A DNA stretch of 6,186 nucleotides, taken from Thermodesulfobacteriota bacterium. GTDB taxonomy: Bacteria > Desulfobacterota > Thermodesulfobacteria > Thermodesulfobacteriales > Thermodesulfatatoraceae. A program made the translations under genes and the position numbers. The notes below the pieces were generated by a model, which ran no database searches, was not told where the DNA came from, and saw nothing but the letters and a program-made list of their open reading frames with translations. Shown here piece by piece: positions 1 through 5,263 of the stretch. Location: positions 1 through 6,186 of the forward strand of contig JAADCO010000157.1 of NCBI GenBank assembly GCA_013154385.1, in the 5' to 3' direction. How positions within the stretch are numbered: the stretch's first letter is position 1; each line of letters opens with the position of its first letter.

Positions 1-329
1 ATGACCCTGGCCAGGGAGAGGGCCACCTCCTCGACGAAAGAGAGATCCGCCGAACCGTCGGGGCGAGGGGGCGTGCCCACGCAGATGAAGATGACCAGGG
101 CCTGGCGCACGGCCTCGGCCAGATCCGTGGTGAAGGAAAGCCTCCCCGCAGCCACGTTCTTCTGCACGAGCTCCTTGAGACCCGGCTCGTAGAAGGGGAT
201 CTCGCCGCGCTTCAAGCTTTCGATCTTCTCCTCGACCTTGTCCACGCAGATGACCTTCATGCCGAAGTCCGCCATGCCGGCCCCGGAAACCAATCCTACG
301 TAACCCGTCCCCACGACGGCGATGTGCAT
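1..329 (-). CDS. ugd: UDP-glucose 6-dehydrogenase, N-terminal part (cut by left window edge)
   Basis: This enzyme oxidises UDP-glucose to UDP-glucuronate in two NAD-dependent steps in the cytoplasm, supplying precursors for capsule, exopolysaccharide or modified LPS. About 109 N-terminal residues are visible of a family usually near 440. Seen directly: the Rossmann dinucleotide fingerprint IAVVGTGYVG (residues 3-12, glycines 7, 9 and 12), an acidic residue D30 at the end of the second strand where NAD ribose is held, the family segment FYEPGL (46-51), and the motif VGTPPRPDGSADLS (84-97). The catalytic Cys and the UDP-binding C-terminal domain lie outside the window. The start is ATG at 329; a purine-rich Shine-Dalgarno tract sits inside the 3' end of the upstream lipoprotein gene, whose stop is only 4 bases away, so translational coupling is likely. 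GDP-mannose dehydrogenase belongs to the same superfamily, but the DGSADLS segment favours UDP-glucose dehydrogenase. Confidence 0.93.
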   Translation of the reverse strand, partial: MHIAVVGTGYVGLVSGAGMADFGMKVICVDKVEEKIESLKRGEIPFYEPGLKELVQKNVAAGRLSFTTDLAEAVRQALVIFICVGTPPRPDGSADLSFVEEVALSLARV

Positions 330-333
330 CCTC

Positions 334-990
334 CTACTCCTCCTCAGGTGGGTTCTTGAGATAGGGAAACTCCGAGAGGACCTTTTCAAGCCCCCGTTCA
401 GCCAGCTCCCGGGCCGTGAGCCAGCGGATCTTGCCGTAGAGCTTGAGGGCCAGGATGTTCTCGCTGAGGGGTTTCTGGGTCTCGTCGAACCAGCCGCGCC
501 AGATGACCCGCGCGTCGGAGGTCCGCACCAGGATGAGGGCAAAGGCCACGGAAGCCGGCTCCACCACGGAGAAGCCGGTGCCCTTGCGTTCCCGATAGCG
601 GAAGACCTTGCCGTAGAGCACGGCGTCCACCCCCAGGCGCCGGCCTATTTCGGCGATGAGCTGATAGGCGCTGGCGTTGGGATGCTCGGCCAGGACCTCC
701 GCCCACAGGGCCTCGGCCCGCTCCGGCGGCACGAGAAGGAAACGCGGATTGCCTTCGAGCTTCCGATAGAGGAGCTCGGTCAGCACCTGGGCGGCCTCCG
801 AGGCCACCTCGCCGGGAATGATCTTCCCGCTGAAGGCGCAGGTGATCTCGTCTTCCTTTTGGCCCGGGCAGATGGGTTCAAAGGGAAGAACGGCTATGCG
901 CCCGAGTTGCGGATAGATGGTGTAATCCGCCGGATGACTGCAACAGCAGAGAAAGAGCACCACCAGGAACAAAGGAAGCCATCTCTTCAT
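334..990 (-). CDS. Putative outer-membrane-type lipoprotein of unknown function (CsgG/LpoB-like fold suspected)
   Basis: A 218-residue protein with a short lipoprotein-type signal: Lys-Arg at residues 2-3, a hydrophobic core from about 4 to 14, then three cysteines in a row (15-17) before Ser-His-Pro. The lipidated residue is probably one of these, with C17 (preceded by L14) the best placed, although Cys at -1 is unusual. The mature part opens with RIAVLPFEP (about 31-39), a strand typical of CsgG/LpoB/TolB-N-like periplasmic domains. Later come LGVDAVLYGKV (118-128) and a stretch with PASVAFALIL and VIWRGWFDETQ (roughly 144-172), the alpha/beta pattern of such lipoproteins. The fold is inferred and the molecular function is unknown. 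Its stop lies 4 bases before ugd and its start 9 bases after hisB, so it is the middle gene of an operon. The ATG at 990 is preceded by GGGAG. Placement beside ugd hints at an envelope or surface-polysaccharide role but does not prove one. Confidence 0.75.
   Translation of the reverse strand: MKRWLPLFLVVLFLCCCSHPADYTIYPQLGRIAVLPFEPICPGQKEDEITCAFSGKIIPGEVASEAAQVLTELLYRKLEGNPRFLLVPPERAEALWAEVLAEHPNASAYQLIAEIGRRLGVDAVLYGKVFRYRERKGTGFSVVEPASVAFALILVRTSDARVIWRGWFDETQKPLSENILALKLYGKIRWLTARELAERGLEKVLSEFPYLKNPPEEE
337..345 (-). promoter_or_regulatory. Ribosome binding site for ugd, embedded in the upstream gene
   Basis: On the minus strand GAGGAGGAG lies 7 bases before the ATG of ugd. The same bases encode the terminal Glu-Glu-Glu of the upstream lipoprotein, so one tract serves as both coding sequence and Shine-Dalgarno site. 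This supports coupled translation of the two genes. Confidence 0.7.
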
Positions 991-999
991 GGGTCTCCC

Positions 1000-1581
1000 T
1001 CAAAGGACGCCCTTGGTGGAGAGCACCTGGACCTCGTGAGGGCTCAAAGCCGCCCTCAAGGCGTGCCCCAGGGCCTTGAAACTGGCTTCCACCAGGTGAT
1101 GGGCGTTTTCACCGTAGAGAAAGCGCACGTGCAGGGTGAAGCGCCCGCTCATGGCGAGCGCCTTGTAGAACTCCTTCACCAGCTCCGTGTCGAACTGGCC
1201 TATCTTCTCGACCCCGATCTCGCCCTTGATCACCACGCAGGGCCTGCGCGCCAGGTCCACCACCACCTGGGCCAGGGACTCCTCCATGGGGATGGTGGCT
1301 TCCCCGTAGCGCCTGATCCCGGAGCGATCCGCCAGGACCCGATCCAGGGCCTCGCCCAGGGTGAGGCCCACGTCTTCCACGGTGTGGTGAAAGTCCACGT
1401 GGAGGTCTCCGCGGGCCGAGATCTCGAGGTCAAAGCCTCCGTGCACCCCGAAGAGATGGAGCATGTGATCGAGGAACCCCACGCCGGTGGAGACCCGAAC
1501 CTGCCCCTTCCCCCACGGATTGAAGGAAATTTCGATCTCCGTTTCGGCTGTTCGGCGTTTGTGCTTTACCGGTTCGGCCAT
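1000..1581 (-). CDS. hisB: Imidazoleglycerol-phosphate dehydratase
   Basis: HisB dehydrates imidazole glycerol phosphate to imidazole acetol phosphate, a middle step of histidine biosynthesis, using manganese in a cytoplasmic 24-mer. At 193 residues this is a complete monofunctional enzyme without the phosphatase domain of enterobacterial HisB. Seen directly: the N-terminal RRTAETEIEI segment (9-18), GFLDHML (35-41), the metal-binding DFHHTVED (63-70), the second histidine cluster GENAHHLVEASFKA (157-170, H161, H162, E165), and the family C-terminus STKGVL (188-193). All expected metal ligands are present. The ATG at 1581 is preceded by GGGAGGA (1594-1588) with 6-base spacing, a strong ribosome site. 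It is the first gene of the minus-strand operon; the next gene starts 9 bases after its stop. No other his gene is in the window. Upstream lies a divergent gene only 26 bases away, so the hisB promoter must sit within or very near that gene. Confidence 0.97.
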   Translation of the reverse strand: MAEPVKHKRRTAETEIEISFNPWGKGQVRVSTGVGFLDHMLHLFGVHGGFDLEISARGDLHVDFHHTVEDVGLTLGEALDRVLADRSGIRRYGEATIPMEESLAQVVVDLARRPCVVIKGEIGVEKIGQFDTELVKEFYKALAMSGRFTLHVRFLYGENAHHLVEASFKALGHALRAALSPHEVQVLSTKGVL

Positions 1582-1596
1582 TTCAAGTCCTCCCTC

Positions 1597-1600
1597 GGAG
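1597..1600 (+). promoter_or_regulatory. Ribosome binding site that favours a TTG start
   Basis: GGAG, followed by AGA, lies 7 bases before the TTG at 1608 but 19 bases before the next in-frame ATG (1620). The spacing favours TTG as the initiation codon of the small plus-strand gene. The strong hisB Shine-Dalgarno sequence is on the opposite strand at 1588-1594, so two ribosome sites stand back to back in a 26-base gap. Confidence 0.5.
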
Positions 1601-1607
1601 AGACCGA

Positions 1608-1964
1608 TTGTCTTTTTCGATGGGTCACGACTACCAAAGCCAACTTACTCAGCTTCTGGAGACTCTTCAAAAGAAGCTGCCGATAAAGTTCTTTCGGCTC
1701 AGCGACATCCCCCAGGCGGTAAACTGGGCCGAACGCGGAGGCATTGCCGTCCACGAGAACTTCCACACCAAACGGCGCTATTCATACCACGTGATCTCGG
1801 CCCAGAAAGAGAAACTCGAAGAATTCTGCAACCTGGTGAAGCTCCCGGCTTCAAACATCAAGGCCTCGGAATTCTATCGTTTCTGGCACCTGACCTGGGC
1901 TCCCTTCCCCCCTCCGGTGAAGAAGAAGCGCCCGCGCGGGCGCCCCCGCAAAAACCCTATTTGA
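1608..1964 (+). CDS. Small uncharacterised protein with a C-terminal AT-hook-like tail
   Basis: I do not recognise a named family. The 118-residue product (114 if the ATG at 1620 is used) has an N-terminal Gln/Leu-rich helix (about 9-24), a compact middle with aromatic and charged residues, including NWAERGGIAVHENF (39-52) and HTKRRYSYHVIS (53-64), a probable second helix (67-78), the aromatic segment EFYRFWHLTW (88-97), a Pro-rich linker (99-103) and the basic tail KKKRPRGRPRK (105-115). The PRGRPRK part matches the AT-hook core (Gly-Arg-Pro flanked by basic residues), which in known proteins binds the minor groove of AT-rich DNA; DNA binding here is inferred. The gene looks real: it has a plausible ribosome site, an unbroken frame, non-shadow composition and a fit between its neighbours. 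Its first codons use CTT, CAA and ACT more than the GC-preferring neighbours do. No signal peptide or membrane segment is seen. Its 3' end overlaps the convergent TetR gene by 8 bases. Confidence 0.75.
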   Translation: MSFSMGHDYQSQLTQLLETLQKKLPIKFFRLSDIPQAVNWAERGGIAVHENFHTKRRYSYHVISAQKEKLEEFCNLVKLPASNIKASEFYRFWHLTWAPFPPPVKKKRPRGRPRKNPI

Positions 1965-2613
1965 GCCCCTTCTTCCCCTTCGATGATTCCTTGCCCTTGG
2001 CTGCCGCAGAGCTCTTCCGCGCCTCCTCCGTGAGGATGCCCTCCAGGAAGAAGGAGGCGATCTGCTTGGCCGCCGTGCTCACGCTGTACTTCTTGCGCGA
2101 CGACAGGATCCAGAAGCGCGACATCTCGTCAAGGGCGCCGAAGAAGGCCCTCTTAAATATGCCCGGTTTCACGTCCCGCCGGAAGATTCCCGCGGCCTGC
2201 CCTTCCCGCACCACCGCGGAAATGATGTTCACGTACTCCGCAAACTTGCGATGGCGATAGTCCTTCATGAACTTGTAGCTCTGGCGGAGCTCCACCTGAA
2301 AGAGCTCTGCCAGGTCCCGGTACTCCTCCACCAGGCTGAGATGGAGATAGGCGTACCGTTCGAGCTTGGCCCGGGCGTCGGGCAGGGAGGCGAGCTCCTC
2401 CTTCACCCGCTGGATGATGCGGGTCATCTCGCGGTCGAAGATGGTGACCAGGAGGTCGTATTTGTTGCGGAAGTAGAGATAGATCGTGCCGTCGGCGACT
2501 CCGGCTTCCTTGGCGATCTCCGAAATACGGGCGTTGAAAAACCCTTTTTGGGCAAAGACCTTGATGGCGGCCTTGAGGATGCGATCTTCTTTGTCCTTGG
2601 TCTTCTTAGGCAT
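1957..2613 (-). CDS. TetR/AcrR-family transcriptional regulator, FadR-like
   Basis: A 218-residue dimeric repressor-type protein. The N-terminal DNA-binding domain spans about residues 8-55: DRILKAAIKVFAQKGF (helix 1), then the helix-turn-helix ISEIAKEAGVADGTIYLYF (30-48). The AGVADGTIYLYFRNK sequence is very close to the recognition helix region of fatty-acid-responsive TetR regulators such as Bacillus subtilis and Thermus FadR, so an acyl-CoA ligand is a reasonable but unproven inference. The C-terminal ligand and dimer domain covers about 60-195. An extra Ala/Ser/Lys-rich tail (about 198-218) ends the protein and is probably disordered. The start is ATG at 2613; the ribosome site is weak (AAAAGAG, about 9 bases upstream). 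A near-consensus promoter and an overlapping palindrome upstream suggest autorepression. The gene is divergent from a uvrA-family gene, and its 3' end overlaps the convergent small gene by 8 bases. No fatty-acid gene is present in the window, so its targets must be inferred from elsewhere. Confidence 0.93.
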   Translation of the reverse strand: MPKKTKDKEDRILKAAIKVFAQKGFFNARISEIAKEAGVADGTIYLYFRNKYDLLVTIFDREMTRIIQRVKEELASLPDARAKLERYAYLHLSLVEEYRDLAELFQVELRQSYKFMKDYRHRKFAEYVNIISAVVREGQAAGIFRRDVKPGIFKRAFFGALDEMSRFWILSSRKKYSVSTAAKQIASFFLEGILTEEARKSSAAAKGKESSKGKKGLK

Positions 2614-2614
2614 T

Positions 2615-2628
2615 AAAGAGGGCTCTTT
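2615..2628. repeat. Short inverted repeat just upstream of the TetR start codon
   Basis: AAAGAG (2615-2620) and CTCTTT (2623-2628) are perfect 6-base inverted arms around two G bases. In the regulator mRNA this could form a small stem of about 5 pairs directly before the ATG and cover the weak Shine-Dalgarno sequence. It is short and may be chance. Confidence 0.35.
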
Positions 2629-2631
2629 TCA

Positions 2632-2655
2632 AACTGAATGGGCTCTCACTCAGTT
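2632..2655. promoter_or_regulatory. Candidate FadR-type operator palindrome
   Basis: Arms AACTGAATG (2632-2640) and CACTCAGTT (2647-2655) are inverted with 8 of 9 positions paired around a 6-base centre. Within it, TGAATG-N6-CACTCA differs at one outer position from TGAATG-N6-CATTCA, the frame of the Bacillus subtilis FadR operator as I recall it from the literature. It overlaps the -10 box and expected transcription start of the TetR gene, the position expected for autorepression. The match in both the regulator's recognition helix and the site makes the assignment plausible; binding is inferred. Confidence 0.65.
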
Positions 2656-2679
2656 ATATTTGGGCCCCCTCTTTGTCAA
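2653..2679 (-). promoter_or_regulatory. Putative sigma-70 promoter of the TetR gene
   Basis: On the minus strand a perfect -35 box TTGACA (2679-2674) is followed after 15 bases by TATAAC (2658-2653), a 5 of 6 match to the -10 box. The spacing is shorter than the usual 16-18. The predicted transcription start is near 2646, inside the palindrome, giving a leader of about 33 bases before the ATG. Confidence 0.6.
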
Positions 2680-2782
2680 GGACGCCTAGGAGCGAAGGTT
2701 CCGTTTCTCTGGGCTTAAAGTTCCTTGCACCCGTCATTAGGGCCGTTAACCTTTGACGGAATCTCAATAGCCTGTAACGACC

Positions 2783-5263
2783 ATGAAGTCTCTCATTCGT
2801 GTCATCGGGGCCAGACACCACAATTTGAAAGACGTTTCGGTCTCCATTCCCCGGGAGAAATTCACGGTCATCACCGGGGTCTCGGGTTCGGGCAAGTCCA
2901 CCCTGGCCTTTGACATCGTCTTCGCCGAGGGCCAGAGGCGCTACATCGAAAGTCTTCCGGCCTACGTGCGCCAGTTCCTGAAGCTCTACGAGCAACCGGA
3001 CGTGGATCTCGTGGCCGGCATCCCGCCCACGGTGGCCATCGAACAGCGGACGAGTCAGGCCGGCCCGCGCTCCACCGTGGGCACCCTCACGGAGATCTAC
3101 CACTATCTGCGCCTGCTCTACGCGCGGGTGGGAGAGCCGCACTGTCCCCGGTGCGGGCGGGCCCTGGAGAGCGTGCGGCGCGAGGACCTGGGCCTCCTCT
3201 TCACGGAGCGTTTCGAGCACCAGCCCCTCCTGATCCTGGCCCCCAAGGTGCGCCGCCGAAAGGGCTTCCACCGCCCCATCCTCGAGCAAGCCCTGCGCCG
3301 CGGGCGAAAACTGGTCCGCATAGACGGAAAACTCCTCACCATGCCGCCGATACCGGAGCTTTCCCGCTACAGGGAGCACACCATCGAGATAGGCCTGGGC
3401 GAGATCCGCCCTTCTCGCGGAAAGGAGGAAGACCTGCTCCGCCTCCTCGGGGAGGCCCTGGACGAAGGCCGCGGGGAGGCCGTGGTCCTGGTCCTGGAAG
3501 AGGACGGAAGGCGGGTGGTCGAGGAGATCCCCGTGAGTGAAAAGGCCTTCTGTGCGCGTTGCGAGATCTTCCTCCCGGAACCCGATCCCCTGCTCTTTTC
3601 GTTCAACACCAAGGCCGGGGCCTGCCCGCGCTGCGACGGCCTCGGCCGCATAGACGACCGGACCTGTCCCGATTGTGAGGGCACCAGACTGCGGCCGGAG
3701 GCGCTCGCCTTTCGCCTGAAGGGGCTTGATCTCGGGAGCCTTTCCGCCAAGCCGGCGGAAGAGGTCCTGCGTTTCCTCGAGGGGCTCGAATTTTTAGGCC
3801 GCCGGGAAGAAATCGCCCGCCCCATCCTGAAGGAAGCCCTGGACAAGCTGCGCTTCCTCTGCGAGGTGGGACTGGGCTATCTCCCCCTTTCCCGCGGAGG
3901 CGACACCCTCTCCGGAGGCGAGGCCCAGCGGGTGCGCCTGGCGGCCCAGCTCGGGTCCAATCTCTCCGGGGTCTGCTACGTGCTCGACGAACCCACCATC
4001 GGCCTCCATCCGCGGGACAACGCCCTCTTGATCCGGTCCCTGAAGCGCCTGAAGGAGCGGGGCAACACGGTCATCGTGGTGGAACACGACGAGGAGACCA
4101 TGCGCGCGGCGGACTGGATCATTGACCTCGGCCCCGGCGGCGGGAGAAAGGGGGGACGGATCGTCTTCGAGGGCCGCTTCGAGGAGCTGTTGAAACACCC
4201 CGACTCGGTTACCGCCCGCGTCTTGCGGGACCCGGAGCGCTATCGGCTCTCTTCGCGGGAAAGGGAACCGCAGGGGTTTCTGAGGCTCAAGGGCGCCTGC
4301 GCGCGGAATCTCAAGGGCGTAGACGTCCGTTTCCCGCTGGGAAACCTCATCGTGGTCACCGGGGTTTCGGGCTCGGGGAAATCCACCCTGGTCATGGAGG
4401 TCCTCTACGAGAACCTGAAGCGCCGGCTTCGGGGCTACACGGACCTGGCGTGGCTCAAGGGAATGGAAGGCCACGAGGCCCTCAGGCGCACGGTGGTGGT
4501 GGACCATTCCCCCATCGGCCGCACCCCGCGCTCCACCCCGGCCACCTACGTGGGGCTCATGGATCGCCTGCGGGAGCTCTTCGCCGGGCTTCCGGAGAGC
4601 AGACAAAGGGGCTGGACGCCTGCCAGGTTCTCCTTCAACCTCGAGGAAGGGCGCTGTCCGGCCTGCAAGGGCCAGGGCCAGCTCCGCGTGGAGATGAAGT
4701 TCCTGCCGGAGGTCTACGTCACCTGCGAGACCTGCGGGGGAAAACGCTACAACGAAGAGACCCTCCTCGTGCGCTATCGCGGCCTGAGCATCGCCGACGT
4801 CCTGGCCATGACCATGGCCGAGGCGAAAGACTTCTTCTCCCGCATCCCGGAGCTTTACGAACCCCTCGACCTCCTCTGCCGCATCGGCCTGGACTACCTG
4901 ACCCTCGGGCAACCGAGCCCCACCCTCTCGGGAGGAGAGGCCCAGCGCATCAAGCTGGCGGCGGAGTTCATCAAGGGCAAGAGGGGAGGCACCCTCTTCA
5001 TCCTCGACGAACCCACCACGGGCCTCCACATGGCGGACGTCACCAAACTGCTCGAGCTCTTTCACGCCCTGGTGGAGAGGGGGGACACGGTGGTGGTCAT
5101 CGAGCACAACCTGGACGTGATAAAGGAAGCGGACTGGATCGTTGATCTCGGCCCGGAGGGGGGAGACCGAGGGGGAGAGGTCCTCTTTCAGGGCCGCCCG
5201 GCGGAGCTCCTCAAGAGCGAGACCCACACGGCCCGCGCCCTGCGGGACTTCCTCGAAAGCTAG
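2783..5263 (+). CDS. uvrA: UvrA-family excinuclease ATPase lacking the insertion domain
   Basis: UvrA is the ATP-driven damage sensor that loads UvrB in nucleotide excision repair. This 826-residue protein has both ABC modules intact. Module I: Walker A GVSGSGKST (32-40), signature LSGGEAQR (376-383), Walker B YVLDEPTIGLH (399-409), switch His in VVEH (435). Module II: Walker A GVSGSGKST (527-535), LSGGEAQR (715-722), ILDEPTTGLH (740-749), H775. Cysteine pairs mark three zinc modules: C121/C124 with C257/C260, C281/C284 with C295/C298, and C625/C628 with C648/C651. Residues about 130-255 (APKVRRRKG, RIDGK, HTIEI) match the UvrB-binding domain. The protein is some 110 residues shorter than the usual ~940 because the insertion domain between C284 and C295 is missing. 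Class II UvrA2 proteins typically lose the UvrB-binding domain instead, so this is a different variant. An in-frame stop at 2768 fixes the ATG; no clear ribosome site precedes it. It could be a second UvrA paralogue rather than the housekeeping copy. Confidence 0.93.
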   Translation: MKSLIRVIGARHHNLKDVSVSIPREKFTVITGVSGSGKSTLAFDIVFAEGQRRYIESLPAYVRQFLKLYEQPDVDLVAGIPPTVAIEQRTSQAGPRSTVGTLTEIYHYLRLLYARVGEPHCPRCGRALESVRREDLGLLFTERFEHQPLLILAPKVRRRKGFHRPILEQALRRGRKLVRIDGKLLTMPPIPELSRYREHTIEIGLGEIRPSRGKEEDLLRLLGEALDEGRGEAVVLVLEEDGRRVVEEIPVSEKAFCARCEIFLPEPDPLLFSFNTKAGACPRCDGLGRIDDRTCPDCEGTRLRPEALAFRLKGLDLGSLSAKPAEEVLRFLEGLEFLGRREEIARPILKEALDKLRFLCEVGLGYLPLSRGGDTLSGGEAQRVRLAAQLGSNLSGVCYVLDEPTIGLHPRDNALLIRSLKRLKERGNTVIVVEHDEETMRAADWIIDLGPGGGRKGGRIVFEGRFEELLKHPDSVTARVLRDPERYRLSSREREPQGFLRLKGACARNLKGVDVRFPLGNLIVVTGVSGSGKSTLVMEVLYENLKRRLRGYTDLAWLKGMEGHEALRRTVVVDHSPIGRTPRSTPATYVGLMDRLRELFAGLPESRQRGWTPARFSFNLEEGRCPACKGQGQLRVEMKFLPEVYVTCETCGGKRYNEETLLVRYRGLSIADVLAMTMAEAKDFFSRIPELYEPLDLLCRIGLDYLTLGQPSPTLSGGEAQRIKLAAEFIKGKRGGTLFILDEPTTGLHMADVTKLLELFHALVERGDTVVVIEHNLDVIKEADWIVDLGPEGGDRGGEVLFQGRPAELLKSETHTARALRDFLES

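Noticed and set aside
322..1686. Long 454-residue plus-strand open frame
   Set aside because: It is antisense to hisB and the lipoprotein gene, both supported by family motifs or operon spacing. Its product is His/Pro/Gly-rich low-complexity sequence typical of GC-rich shadow frames.
1566..1766. 66-residue minus-strand frame upstream of hisB
   Set aside because: It overlaps the hisB start and is antisense to the small AT-hook gene, with no ribosome site or motif; the hisB ATG at 1581 has a strong ribosome site.
2725..2778. Possible uvrA promoters: TTGCAC (2725) with TAACCT, or TTGACG (2753) with TGTAAC
   Set aside because: The first has a poor -10 match. The second has only 14 bases between boxes and would start transcription at or after the ATG. 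Neither is good enough to annotate.
2654..3379. 241-residue minus-strand frame over the uvrA start
   Set aside because: It is antisense to the UvrA Walker A region and has no recognisable motif; its extent reflects GC-biased codon positions.
4450..5145. 231-residue plus-strand frame inside uvrA
   Set aside because: It is an out-of-frame shadow rich in Gly, Pro, Arg and His within the strongly conserved second ATPase module.
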